Source of the DNA: Sphingomonadales bacterium
GTDB lineage: Bacteria > Pseudomonadota > Alphaproteobacteria > Sphingomonadales > Sphingomonadaceae
Assembly: GCA_027486415.1 (NCBI GenBank)
Contig: JAIXPC010000002.1
Span: 310,001-374,000, forward strand
Direction of reading: 5' to 3'
Length of the DNA stretch: 64,000 bases
Shown here: positions 27,097-35,304 of the stretch, one piece after another
How positions within the stretch are numbered: the first letter of the stretch is position 1
How the letters are laid out: the number at the start of each line of letters is the position of its first letter
The notes under the pieces: generated by a model
Seen by the model: the letters and a program-made list of their open reading frames with translations, nothing else
Told to the model about the DNA's origin: nothing
Databases searched by the model: none
Made by a program: the position numbers and the translations under genes

Positions 27097-28134
27097 ATGA
27101 TCGATGATCGGATTTCCGCCGTCCCCGCCAAGCTGGCTGCCTACGCCGGCGTGCCGCAACGCCCTGCCGTTCAACGCGTTTCCGAACCGCAGCCGCCGAC
27201 CCGCGCCTGGCGGCAGGCCGTGCTGGATCAGGTTCCGCAGATGCTGTTCGTGGCCAATGACGAGGGCCAGATCGACTACCACAATGATCACTGCCGGGCA
27301 TTTCTGGGCATCACCCGCGATGTGAAAGCGCATCACTGGACTCGCCTGGTGCATCCCGCCGATCTGTGCGCGGTCCTGGATCTGTGGCAGCACTGCCAAT
27401 CAGAACGCATTGTCTTTGATAAGGAATTTCGTGTCCGCCGGCATGACGGCAGCTATCGCTGGGTGGCCTGCCGGATCACGCCGGACCGCATGGCACCGGG
27501 CTGGATCGGCAGTTTGACCGACATCGATGATCTGAAGCGCGGGTTCGACAAGGCCAATCTGATCGCCGGCGAACTGTCCCACCGCATCCAGAATGTCTTT
27601 GCCGTCGTCGGCGCCGTTCTGATGCTGTCGGCCCGAACCGAACCGCAGGCACAGGCATTTGCCGACGCGGCCCGTGCCCGGCTCTGCTCGCTGGCCCGCG
27701 CCCACACGCTTGTCAGCCCCGGCGGCTCACCCGTGTCCAGCACCAGCTTGCACCAGTTGCTGGGCACGCTGCTTGCCCCCTATCAGCCCGGAATCGAGAT
27801 TTCCGGCCATGACATCACCATGTTCGGCGATGCGGCGATTTCGCTGGCGCTGCTGATGCACGAACTGGCGAGCAACGCTGTCAAGCATGGCGCGCTGTCC
27901 GTTGCCGGGGGCAGGATCCACATCGCCAGTCACAATTCGCACGGAGAGTTGCGCCTGGTGTGGCACGAAAGCGGCGGTCCCGCCGTCACCCAGCCGCCGT
28001 CACGGCGCGGCTTTGGTTCCACCCTGTTCGAACGCGCGCTGCCGACCCTGGCGGGCAGCCGTTTCGATCGCCGCTGGGCCCCCGACGGTCTGATCGCGAC
28101 CCTGATCATCCCGCTTTCGGCACTGCAAGCCTGA
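27097..28134 (+). CDS. PAS-domain HWE-family sensor histidine kinase
   Basis: 345 aa soluble kinase: PAS domain at about residues 40-150 (LFVANDEGQIDYHND ... VRRHDGSYRWVACRITPD). The phosphoacceptor H162 lies in GELSHRIQNVFAVV, and the N box is HELASNAVKHGAL. WHESGGP is the W-x-E motif that defines HWE kinases. These kinases commonly feed PhyR, and the gene is in the phyR locus, so it may control the EcfG response. No membrane segment, so the cue is probably cytoplasmic. Confidence 0.9.
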   Translation: MIDDRISAVPAKLAAYAGVPQRPAVQRVSEPQPPTRAWRQAVLDQVPQMLFVANDEGQIDYHNDHCRAFLGITRDVKAHHWTRLVHPADLCAVLDLWQHCQSERIVFDKEFRVRRHDGSYRWVACRITPDRMAPGWIGSLTDIDDLKRGFDKANLIAGELSHRIQNVFAVVGAVLMLSARTEPQAQAFADAARARLCSLARAHTLVSPGGSPVSSTSLHQLLGTLLAPYQPGIEISGHDITMFGDAAISLALLMHELASNAVKHGALSVAGGRIHIASHNSHGELRLVWHESGGPAVTQPPSRRGFGSTLFERALPTLAGSRFDRRWAPDGLIATLIIPLSALQA

Positions 28135-28143
28135 CAAAGGAAA

Positions 28144-28172
28144 GGCCTGGCTTCCTCAACAGAAGCCAGGCC
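28144..28172. terminator. Terminator between the kinase and PRC-barrel genes
   Basis: Perfect 11-bp hairpin GGCCTGGCTTC / GAAGCCAGGCC with loop CTCAACA. On the minus strand it is followed by TTTCCTTTG, so it serves the PRC-barrel gene; the convergent kinase gene may also use it. Confidence 0.8.
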
Positions 28173-28185
28173 CAATTGGAACGGG

Positions 28186-28668
28186 TCAGAGACGACCGAT
28201 GCCGCTGCCGCCCATGCCGCCCGAGCTTGAGCCCGAACCCGAGCCCCAGGACGATCCTTCGCGATCATAATAATCGTCGGTATCAGTCTGCCAGCTGTTG
28301 TCGCTGCCTTCCTGGTCGAACGAGCCGCGCTCATAAGCGGGCGCATCCTTGAACGAGCTTCCGGTGGTCGGCAGGCGGTAGCCGCCAACATCGGTATCAT
28401 ATTCCAGCATGTCCCACGGCAGCGGGTGATATTTCTCGCCCATGCCCAGGAAGCCGCCAAAGCTCATGATGGCATAGGCGACCTTGCCACTGCGCTTGCC
28501 GATCATCACGCTGTCGATGCTGCCGATCTTGTCGCCGCTTGAATCATACACGGCGGTGCCGCGCACGCGCTCGGCACTGATCAGGTTGCCGGTTTCCTCG
28601 CGGTGAATTTCCCGGGCATCGCCCGAAGTCTTGTAATCCTGTTCCATGGTGATCCTTCCTTCCTGCAC
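28186..28668 (-). CDS. PRC-barrel domain protein, stress-associated
   Basis: 160 aa. The PRC-barrel lies at about residues 25-100 (LISAERVRGTAVYDSSGDKIGSIDSVMI, GKVAYAIMSFGGFLGMGEKYHPLPW). A low-complexity Gly/Ser tail (SSWGSGSGSSSGGMGGSG) follows. The family binds partners in RNA processing and membranes; here the role is unknown. An EcfG-like promoter lies upstream, so it is probably a general-stress gene. Confidence 0.88.
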   Translation of the reverse strand: MQEGRITMEQDYKTSGDAREIHREETGNLISAERVRGTAVYDSSGDKIGSIDSVMIGKRSGKVAYAIMSFGGFLGMGEKYHPLPWDMLEYDTDVGGYRLPTTGSSFKDAPAYERGSFDQEGSDNSWQTDTDDYYDREGSSWGSGSGSSSGGMGGSGIGRL

Positions 28669-28703
28669 GGGGGGCGCAATCGGGCTTTCTCCCGTGTCAG
28701 GAC

Positions 28704-28728
28704 AACCGGCGGGCCTGACGCATGTTCC
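28704..28728 (-). promoter_or_regulatory. EcfG-like promoter of the PRC-barrel gene
   Basis: Minus-strand GGAAC (28728-28724), 16-base spacer, GGTT (28707-28704): one mismatch from CGTT. It lies 35 bases before the start codon. Confidence 0.65.
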
Positions 28729-28754
28729 GCGTCACGGCGCAAAAACGGACTGGA

Positions 28755-31190
28755 TCAGCCCGGCTGGCCGGGGCGTTTGGCGCGCAGGGTCGGGGGTGCT
28801 TCCAGCGGATTTTCGGGCCAGGGATGCTTGGGATAACGCCCCTTCAGCTCCTTCCTGACATCGGCCCAGCTGCCAGCCCAGAACCCCGGCAGGTCGCGGG
28901 TCACCTGGATCGGCCGACCAGCCGGCGAGGTCAGCCGCAGCGTGAGCGGCACCCGCCCGCCCGCCACCATCGGATGCCGGGCCAGACCAAACAGCGCCTG
29001 ACAGCGCACATCCACTGCCGGGCCACCATCGGCCGCATAATCAATGGCATGGCTGCTGCCGGCCGGCGTCTCCAGCCGCGCTGGCGCCAGCGTGTCGAGC
29101 GTCTGCCGCTGCTTCCAGTCGAGCCGGTTGAGCAGCGCCTCGGCCAGCGCGTGATCACTGAGGTCGGACAGGCGGCGGGCCAGGATGGGGCCCAGCCAGG
29201 CCTCGCGGTCGGCGATCAGCGCCTCGTCATCGCTGGCGGGCAGGTCGGCACCCTGCGCGGCGGCAAAGGCCAGCCGCGCCCGCAGCGCCCGTGCGCTCTC
29301 ACCCCACGGCAGCAGCCCCAACCCGCGTTCGGCCACGGCCGCCAGCAGCACGCCGCGCACCCTGGCCGGATCGGGCCGCTCCACCGGCTGGCGCGCCAGC
29401 ACGATCGCCCCCAGCCGGCGCTGCGTCTCGGCGGTCACGCCGGTCGTTGCCGGATCATAGGCGAGCACGGCGCGGCTCTCGATGCGGTCGGCCAGCAGCC
29501 TTTCCACATCGCCGTGCAGCGCCGCCCCCAGCAGCAGCCGCACGCCCGCCGCACTGCCACTGGCATCGGCAACGACAATCCATTCGGCACGCGACAGGCT
29601 CGATTCCGGCGGCACCGTGACCGCCCGGCCATTGGCCATCAGACATCCGTCGCCGCGCCGCCGGGCGATGCGATCGGGATAGCCCAGTGCGAGCACCGCG
29701 CCGGCATCCTCCGCCGCGATTTCGGTTTCGCTCGCGCCGACAGCCTTGGCCCAGCGCGCCGCCAGCTGTCGCGCCGCGTCGGCCCGCGGGCCGCGTTCGC
29801 GCGCCCAACCGGTCAGGCGCAATTCCAGGTCGTCGCTGCGCCCGCCCAGCCCGCGCTCCCCCATCAGCACCGCGATGCGTGCCGCCAGCAGGGCCTCGCC
29901 GCGTTCGGCGGCCTTCACGAGCATGTGCCCCTGCTCCGGCGCCATCGGCAGGCCGGCCAGCCGCTTGCCGTGGGCGGTCACATGGCCATTGTCATCAATG
30001 GCGCCCAGCCGGCGCAGCCGCTCCTGCGCGTCCGCCACAGCGGCTTTCGGCGGCGCATCCCGCCACGGCAGCGCGGCCGGATCGGCGACGCCCCACAAGG
30101 CACAATCCAGCACCAGGCCGGCCAGATCGGTCTCCAGAATCTCCGGCGGATCAAAGCCCGGCCGGCCCAGAGTCTCCGCCGCTTCCCACAGCCGGATCGC
30201 CACGCCCGGCGCGGTGCGGCCGGCGCGGCCTGCCCGCTGGGTCACTGCCGCCTGGCTGGATCGCACCGTCACCAGCCGCTGCAACCCCACGCTGCGATCC
30301 AGCTGCGGCCGCCGCGACAGGCCGGAATCAACCACCACGCGCACGCCATCGATGGTGACGCTGGTTTCGGCAATGCTGGTGGCCAGCACGATCTTGCGGC
30401 GGCCCGGCGGCGCGGGCGCAATGGCGGCGCGCTGGTCACTGGCCTCGCGCGCGCCGTGCAGGCGGAACAGATCGACATCGGCCGGCAGCCGCGCCTCCAG
30501 CCGCTCCGCCGTGCGCTCGATCTCGGCCACGCCGGGCAGGAAGGCGAGGATCGATCCCGGCTCGCTCGCCAGCGCGCCGCGAATGGCCGACGCCATGGCA
30601 TCTTCCAGCCGTTCCGCGGGATTGCGGCCGATGTGGCGCAACGCCACCGGATACATCAGCCCTTCGGATTCGATCTGGCAAAGGCCCGGCACGATGCCGG
30701 CAAACCCGGCCACATCCAGCGTGGCCGACATCAGCACGAGACGCAGATCGGGGCGCAGGGCGGCGCGGGCCTCCAGGCACAGCGCCAGCGCAAAATCGCC
30801 ATCAAGGCTGCGCTCATGCACTTCGTCGAACAGCACGCCGGCCACGCCCGCCAGTTCGGGATCGGCGATCAGCATCCTCGTGAAGATGCCTTCGGTCACC
30901 ACCTCGATCCGGGTGGCGGCCGAAACGCGGCTATCGAGCCGCGTGCGATAACCAATGATCTGTCCGACGCTCTCGCCCAATTGCTCGGCCATGCGCTCGG
31001 CTGCTGCCCGCGCCGCCAATCGCCGCGGTGAGAGCAGGATGAGCTTGCCATTCCCGGCCCAGTCCTCACCCAGCAGGGCGGGTGGCACAGCTGTCGTCTT
31101 GCCGGCACCCGGCGGCGCGACCAGCGCGACGGGATCATTGCCCGCCAGCGCCGCCTTCACTTGCGGCAGCACGGCGAGAACCGGGAGCAT
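28755..31190 (-). CDS. hrpB: ATP-dependent helicase HrpB
   Basis: DEAH-box helicase of 811 aa. Walker A APPGAGKTTAVP lies near residue 25, DEVH in LFDEVHERSLDGDF at about 120, and motif VI-like VTQRAGRAGR follows. A C-terminal HrpB-specific domain extends to the end. Its cellular role is poorly defined. It starts at the hemJ stop, sharing one base. Confidence 0.95.
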   Translation of the reverse strand: MLPVLAVLPQVKAALAGNDPVALVAPPGAGKTTAVPPALLGEDWAGNGKLILLSPRRLAARAAAERMAEQLGESVGQIIGYRTRLDSRVSAATRIEVVTEGIFTRMLIADPELAGVAGVLFDEVHERSLDGDFALALCLEARAALRPDLRLVLMSATLDVAGFAGIVPGLCQIESEGLMYPVALRHIGRNPAERLEDAMASAIRGALASEPGSILAFLPGVAEIERTAERLEARLPADVDLFRLHGAREASDQRAAIAPAPPGRRKIVLATSIAETSVTIDGVRVVVDSGLSRRPQLDRSVGLQRLVTVRSSQAAVTQRAGRAGRTAPGVAIRLWEAAETLGRPGFDPPEILETDLAGLVLDCALWGVADPAALPWRDAPPKAAVADAQERLRRLGAIDDNGHVTAHGKRLAGLPMAPEQGHMLVKAAERGEALLAARIAVLMGERGLGGRSDDLELRLTGWARERGPRADAARQLAARWAKAVGASETEIAAEDAGAVLALGYPDRIARRRGDGCLMANGRAVTVPPESSLSRAEWIVVADASGSAAGVRLLLGAALHGDVERLLADRIESRAVLAYDPATTGVTAETQRRLGAIVLARQPVERPDPARVRGVLLAAVAERGLGLLPWGESARALRARLAFAAAQGADLPASDDEALIADREAWLGPILARRLSDLSDHALAEALLNRLDWKQRQTLDTLAPARLETPAGSSHAIDYAADGGPAVDVRCQALFGLARHPMVAGGRVPLTLRLTSPAGRPIQVTRDLPGFWAGSWADVRKELKGRYPKHPWPENPLEAPPTLRAKRPGQPG

Positions 31191-31639
31191 CAGAACGGCT
31201 TGACGATCACCAGCACCGCCACCGCCAGCGTCACCAGCGACGGGATCTCGTTCATCAGGCGCAGGCGCTTTTCGGTCACTGGGCGCTGGCCCTCGGCAAA
31301 GCGCTTCGCCATGGCGACGCTCCAGTGATGGAACCAGGTCAGCAGGCAGACAAAGCCGAATTTCACCACCAGCCAGAGCGGCCAGCCAAGGTGGAAGCCC
31401 AGCGACAGGCCGGCCAGCCAGCTCACCACCATGGCCGGCGACAGGATGATGCGGCGCAGCCGGTTGCAGCGCTCAAGCCAGAGCGTCGATTCCGCAGCCC
31501 CCGGCGCGACCGGGTGCCAATAAACCAGGAAGCGCGGGATCATGAACAGGCCTGCCATCCAGAAGATGACAAAGGCGACATGGAGCGCCTTCACCCACAG
31601 ATAGGCATCACCCAGCCAGCCGGCGCCCCATTCGATCAT
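31190..31639 (-). CDS. hemJ: Protoporphyrinogen IX oxidase HemJ
   Basis: 149 aa integral membrane protein with four likely helices. The conserved His/Arg pattern is WVKALHVAFVIFWMAGLFMIPRF, and the later LTWFHHWSVAM fits HemJ. It oxidises protoporphyrinogen IX in heme synthesis in many alphaproteobacteria. hemE lies 3 bp upstream in the same operon. Confidence 0.9.
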   Translation of the reverse strand: MIEWGAGWLGDAYLWVKALHVAFVIFWMAGLFMIPRFLVYWHPVAPGAAESTLWLERCNRLRRIILSPAMVVSWLAGLSLGFHLGWPLWLVVKFGFVCLLTWFHHWSVAMAKRFAEGQRPVTEKRLRLMNEIPSLVTLAVAVLVIVKPF

Positions 31640-31642
31640 GGA

Positions 31643-32689
31643 TCAGAGCGGCTTGCGCAGCAGCTGGAACAGATGTTCCACGTGATCGATCGGCGTGTCC
31701 TGCAGGATGCCGTGACCCAGGTTGAACACGTGCGGGCGGCCCGACAGCGCGTGGCGGATGCGCAGCACCGCCTGTTCCAGCGCCTCGCCCCCGGCAATCA
31801 GCGCCAGCGGATCGAGATTGCCCTGCACCGGCATCCCCGGCGGCAGCATGGCATCGGCCCAGGCCGGATCGACGGTTTCATCAAGGCCCACCGCATCGAC
31901 ACCGGTTTCGGCCGCATAGGCCGCCAGCTTGGCGCCGGCGCCCTTGGGGAAACCGATGATCGGCACATCGGGGTGGCGCACCATCAGCCGGCCGACAATA
32001 TCGGCATTGGGCGCGATCACCCAGCGTTCGAACTGCGCCGGCGACAGCGTGCCGGCCCAGCTGTCGAACAGCTGGATGGCCTGGGCGCCAGCCTCGATCT
32101 GCCCCGACAGATAATCGACGGTGACCGCAACGATCTTGTCGATCAGTGCCTGGAACCGCGCCGGGTCCTTGTAGGCCAAGCGGCGGGTTTCGGCCTGGTC
32201 CTTGCTGCCATGGCCAGCGACCATGTAGGTCGCGATCGTCCACGGCGAACCGGCAAAGCCCAGCATGGTCACCAACGGATCGATGGCTTTCCGCACCTTG
32301 GCGACGGTTTCATAGATCTTGGCAAAGTGGAGCGGATTGGGCTCCAGCATCGAAAAATCGCCATCGCTCAGCGGCGGCGTCAGCTGCGGGCCTTCGCCGG
32401 GGCCAAAGGTCAGGCCCTGGCCCATGGCATGCGGCACGATCAGGATGTCGGAAAACAGGATGGCGCCGTCCATGCCGAACCGGCGCAGCGGCTGGATGGT
32501 GATCTCGGCCGCCGCATCACTGTCATAGACCAGTTCCAGAAAGCCGCCCTTTTCGGCACGCAGGGCGCGATATTCGGGCAGGTAACGGCCGGCCTGGCGC
32601 ATCAGCCATACCGGCGGTGGGTCGCGCCGTTCGCCTTTCAGCACGGCAAGCAGCGGCGGATCCTGAGGAGTGGCGGCCAAATTCGTCAT
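31643..32689 (-). CDS. hemE: Uroporphyrinogen decarboxylase
   Basis: Heme pathway enzyme converting uroporphyrinogen III to coproporphyrinogen III. 348 aa, with PVWLMRQAGRYLPEYR and ETDGILFSDIL as GAILFSDILI, and late GHGILQDTP. The ATG chosen has AAGGGAG upstream, and that ribosome-binding site lies inside a hairpin (separate entry). The upstream flank is the proposed oriC, the location seen in Caulobacter and other alphaproteobacteria. Confidence 0.97.
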   Translation of the reverse strand: MTNLAATPQDPPLLAVLKGERRDPPPVWLMRQAGRYLPEYRALRAEKGGFLELVYDSDAAAEITIQPLRRFGMDGAILFSDILIVPHAMGQGLTFGPGEGPQLTPPLSDGDFSMLEPNPLHFAKIYETVAKVRKAIDPLVTMLGFAGSPWTIATYMVAGHGSKDQAETRRLAYKDPARFQALIDKIVAVTVDYLSGQIEAGAQAIQLFDSWAGTLSPAQFERWVIAPNADIVGRLMVRHPDVPIIGFPKGAGAKLAAYAAETGVDAVGLDETVDPAWADAMLPPGMPVQGNLDPLALIAGGEALEQAVLRIRHALSGRPHVFNLGHGILQDTPIDHVEHLFQLLRKPL

Positions 32690-32714
32690 GGCGCTCCCTT
32701 TCGGGCCAGCGCCA
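32689..32714 (-). promoter_or_regulatory. Leader hairpin covering the hemE ribosome-binding site
   Basis: On the minus strand TGGCGCT pairs with AGCGCCA. Inside, CCC pairs with GGG around a GAAA tetraloop, with a GG bulge. The AAGGGAG ribosome-binding site is in the hairpin and its last base is the A of the start codon. It could limit translation initiation. Confidence 0.5.
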
Positions 32715-32740
32715 TGACCGGTCAAGAGCCGACCGCATGG

Positions 32741-32785
32741 CAAATCAATCAATCAGAAAATGAATGAATCAGGTGATTGAAGTAG
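32741..32785. other. A+T-rich candidate unwinding element
   Basis: 45 bases at 31% GC in a clearly GC-rich chromosome. It holds three tandem AATC units, tandem TGAA units and the inverted repeat AATCAGGTGATT (32767-32778). It lies about 100 bp from the first perfect DnaA box, a usual distance for an origin melting site. Confidence 0.6.
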
Positions 32786-32845
32786 AGGCGTGAAAGCTGG
32801 GGATCAATTGCCGCCCCCATTTCCATCCACAACGTTGATTTTCCA

Positions 32846-32870
32846 CGACTCGCCGGAATCTGGCGAGTCG
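32846..32870. repeat. Inverted repeat within oriC
   Basis: CGACTCGCC (32846-32854) and GGCGAGTCG (32862-32870) are perfect 9-bp arms around GGAATCT. No T run follows, so a terminator is unlikely. It lies between the A+T-rich segment and the perfect DnaA boxes and may bind a protein or form a cruciform. Confidence 0.75.
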
Positions 32871-32885
32871 CTGTCCTTGTCCCCG

Positions 32886-32894
32886 TTATCCACA
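32886..32894 (+). promoter_or_regulatory. DnaA box 1
   Basis: TTATCCACA, a perfect match to the high-affinity DnaA box TTATNCACA. Confidence 0.85.
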
Positions 32895-32902
32895 GGGTGG
32901 CC

Positions 32903-32911
32903 TGTGAATAT
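32903..32911 (-). promoter_or_regulatory. DnaA box 2 (one mismatch, opposite orientation)
   Basis: Reads ATATTCACA on the minus strand; only the first base differs from TTATNCACA. It is 9 bases from box 1 and inverted relative to it. Confidence 0.65.
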
Positions 32912-32965
32912 GTGCCCATGCGGACGGCTGCCGGGCCGAAGCGGGCGGACATGAGGACAATATCG

Positions 32966-32985
32966 GCTTGCCCGATGCTTGCCCG
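32966..32985. repeat. Tandem GCTTGCCCG repeat in oriC
   Basis: GCTTGCCCG occurs at 32966 and 32977, an 11-base phase, about one helical turn. The related GCTTATCCA, which includes DnaA box 3, begins at 33009. The longer word CCCGATGCTT is also repeated at 32971 and 33003. The repeats may be iterons of an origin-binding protein. Confidence 0.5.
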
Positions 32986-33010
32986 GGTGTTTAACGCTTT
33001 GCCCCGATGC

Positions 33011-33019
33011 TTATCCACA
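33011..33019 (+). promoter_or_regulatory. DnaA box 3
   Basis: Second perfect TTATCCACA, 38 bases before the ppsR start codon and in the same orientation as box 1. DnaA binding here could also affect ppsR transcription. Confidence 0.8.
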
Positions 33020-33056
33020 GAAGCGTTCAGCAGTTTTGCAGCGGGCGGCCCGGCCG

Positions 33057-33902
33057 ATGACCCCGCCCGACCAGCTTCACCTGCACCTGATCAGCGATTC
33101 CACCGGCGAAACGCTCGAATCGGTGGCCAAGGCCAGCCTGGCGCGATTCGAAGGCGCGCAGGCGGTGAAGCATTTCTGGCCGATGGTGCGCAGCGAAGGC
33201 CATCTTGACCGCATCATCGAGGAAATCGCCAAGAAGCCCGGCCTTGTCATTTACACGCTGGTCGATGGCGCCGTGCGTGATCGGCTGGAAACCCGCTGCG
33301 CCACGCTCGGCCTGCCGATGGTCTCGCCTCTGGATCCCACCATCTCCGCGCTGTCGGAACTGCTTGGCCAGGCCGCCACCCGCCGGCCCGGGCGCCAGCA
33401 CGTCATGGACCAGGCCTATTTCCGCCGCGTCGACGCCATCAACTACACGATGGTTCACGACGATGGCGCGCTGGCCGGAGAGGACGAGCTGGAGGAAGCC
33501 GATATCCTGCTGCTCGGTGTCTCGCGCACGTCGAAAACGCCGACGTCGATCTATCTCGCGAACCGCGGTTACAAGACCGCCAATATCCCGCTGGTGCCGC
33601 AGTCGCCGCCGCCGCCGCACGTCTGGCGGGTGGCACACCCGCTGCTCGTGGGCCTGACGACCGCGCCCGATCGGCTGCAATCCATCCGCCGCAACCGCCT
33701 GCTCACCCTGGGGCAGACGCCGGACACGGATTATGTCGAGCTTGAACGCATCGAAGCCGAAATCGCCTTCGCGCGCCGGCTGTTTGCCGACAATGATATT
33801 CCGGTGATCGACGTCACCCGCCGCAGCATCGAGGAAACGGCTGCCGCCATCATCAAGCTTTATCAGGCCAGGAAAGACCCCACGGGGGATCGGCCCGCGT
33901 GA
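33057..33902 (+). CDS. ppsR: Pyruvate, phosphate dikinase/PEP synthase regulatory kinase-phosphatase (DUF299)
   Basis: Bifunctional Ser/Thr kinase and Pi-dependent phosphatase that controls PEP synthase or PPDK. 281 aa with the N-terminal LHLISDSTGETLESVAKASLA and the P-loop-like GVSRTSKTPTSIYLA. The start is the ATG giving this family N-terminus; the open frame continues into oriC without a plausible start. The last bases overlap the maf GTG. Confidence 0.94.
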   Translation: MTPPDQLHLHLISDSTGETLESVAKASLARFEGAQAVKHFWPMVRSEGHLDRIIEEIAKKPGLVIYTLVDGAVRDRLETRCATLGLPMVSPLDPTISALSELLGQAATRRPGRQHVMDQAYFRRVDAINYTMVHDDGALAGEDELEEADILLLGVSRTSKTPTSIYLANRGYKTANIPLVPQSPPPPHVWRVAHPLLVGLTTAPDRLQSIRRNRLLTLGQTPDTDYVELERIEAEIAFARRLFADNDIPVIDVTRRSIEETAAAIIKLYQARKDPTGDRPA

Positions 33903-34495
33903 CCCTGATCCTCGCCAGCCAGTCGGCCGCCCGCCGCGCCATGCTCAGTGCCGCCGGCGTCCCGCACGAGGCGCTGCCGGCCCATGTCGACGAGGACGCG
34001 ATCACCGCTGGCCTGATGGCGGAACAGGCCAGCCCCGAACGCATTGCCGATGCACTGGCCGAGGTGAAGGCGCTGAAGATCAGCCGGCAGATCCCCGGCG
34101 CGCTGGTGCTGGGAGCGGATTCCGTCGTTGCCGCCGCCGACGGTGCCCTGCTCAACAAGCCCGAAACCCGCCCGCGCGCGGAAACGCAATTGCGCCAGCT
34201 TGCCGGCACCACCCACCGCCTGATCTCGGCGGCGGTGATCTGCGAAGGCGGCAAGCCGGTATGGCGCAGCCTGTCGGCGGCAAAGCTGACGATGCGCCGA
34301 TTGAGCGACGCGTTCATCACCTCTTATCTGGATGCCGAGGGTGAGGCCGTGCTGGGCTGCGCCGGCTGTTATCGCATCGAGGGGCTGGGCGCGCAGCTGT
34401 TTGCCCGTGTCGATGGTGACCAGTTCACCATTCGCGGTCTGCCGCTGTTTCCCGTGCTGGATTATCTGCGGACGCGCGGAGTGCTGCCGTCATGA
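33899..34495 (+). CDS. maf: Maf-family nucleotide pyrophosphatase
   Basis: Hydrolyses non-canonical or pyrimidine NTPs and is linked to septum control. 198 aa beginning LILASQSAARRAML, with VLGADSVV as the substrate motif. GTG start overlaps the ppsR stop (GTGA). The ppsR-maf-aroE-coaE-dnaQ string is conserved beside alphaproteobacterial origins. Confidence 0.94.
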   Translation: MTLILASQSAARRAMLSAAGVPHEALPAHVDEDAITAGLMAEQASPERIADALAEVKALKISRQIPGALVLGADSVVAAADGALLNKPETRPRAETQLRQLAGTTHRLISAAVICEGGKPVWRSLSAAKLTMRRLSDAFITSYLDAEGEAVLGCAGCYRIEGLGAQLFARVDGDQFTIRGLPLFPVLDYLRTRGVLPS

Positions 34496-35304
34496 TCGAG
34501 CCCGCTGTCGCCGGCGTCATCGGCTGGCCGATCAAGCATTCGAAATCGCCTCTGATTCACCGTTTCTGGCTGGCGAAGCTGGGCATGGACGGCGATTACA
34601 GCCGCTTTCCCGTCGCGCCGGAACGGCTGGGCGAGTTTCTGAAAGCCCTGCCGGCCATGGGCCTGCGCGGCGTCAACGTCACCATCCCGCACAAGCTGGC
34701 CGTGATGGCGCATCTTGATCACGTCGACGACGCGGCCCGTGCCATCGGGGCAGTCAACACCATCGTCGTGACCGAGGATGGCCAAACCAGCGGCCACAAC
34801 ACCGATATCGATGGCATCATCGGCCCGGCGGGCAGCGCCATCAACGGCCGTCCCATGCTGCTGATCGGCAGCGGCGGCGCCGCCCGGGCAGCGGCGGCGG
34901 CAGCGCGGGTGGGCGGTGCCAGCGCGCTGTGGATCATGGCGCGCGATCGCGATGCGGCGACCGCCCTGCATGCGAGCACCGGCCTTACCGGCGGCATCGT
35001 TGCCATGACCGATCCGATCCCGGCTGATACGGGCCTGGTGTTCAATGCCACCAGCCTCGGCATGGCGGGGCAGCCGCCGTTGACACTCGATCTGTCTGGC
35101 CTGTCCGCCGATGCGGTGGTGTTCGATGCGGTTTATGTCCCGCTGGAAACGCCACTGCTCGCTGCCGCGCGGGCGCGCGGGCTGGCGACGATCGACGGGC
35201 TGGCCATGCTGATCGGCCAGGCCGCCACGGCCTTTCGCCTCTTCCATGGATCGGATGCCCCCCGCGAGCACGACGCCGAACTGAAGGCGCTGCTGACGAT
35301 ATGA
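34492..35304 (+). CDS. aroE: Shikimate dehydrogenase
   Basis: NADPH-dependent reduction of 3-dehydroshikimate. 270 aa: GWPIKHSKSPLIHRFW, NVTIPHK with the catalytic Lys, GHNTDIDG, and the nucleotide loop GSGGAARA. Four-base overlaps with maf and coaE. Confidence 0.95.
   Translation: MIEPAVAGVIGWPIKHSKSPLIHRFWLAKLGMDGDYSRFPVAPERLGEFLKALPAMGLRGVNVTIPHKLAVMAHLDHVDDAARAIGAVNTIVVTEDGQTSGHNTDIDGIIGPAGSAINGRPMLLIGSGGAARAAAAAARVGGASALWIMARDRDAATALHASTGLTGGIVAMTDPIPADTGLVFNATSLGMAGQPPLTLDLSGLSADAVVFDAVYVPLETPLLAAARARGLATIDGLAMLIGQAATAFRLFHGSDAPREHDAELKALLTI

Larger units (their letters stand above)
32690..33056. other. Proposed chromosomal replication origin (oriC)
   Basis: A 367-bp gene-free stretch between divergent hemE and ppsR. 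It contains two perfect DnaA boxes, one box with a single mismatch, and further two-mismatch boxes at 32823 and 32839. Also present are a 31% GC segment of iterated AATC/TGAA, a 9-bp inverted repeat and a tandem GCTTGCCCG repeat. The hemE flank is the known origin site in Caulobacter and other alphaproteobacteria. parS/parAB lie 30 kb away. Flanking genes run away from the gap on both sides. Confidence 0.85.

Noticed and set aside
28722-31031. Long open frame opposite hrpB
   Set aside because: Shadow of hrpB; no start context or motif.
32991-33000. CtrA site at TTAACGC in oriC
   Set aside because: The second TTAA half-site at N7 is missing.
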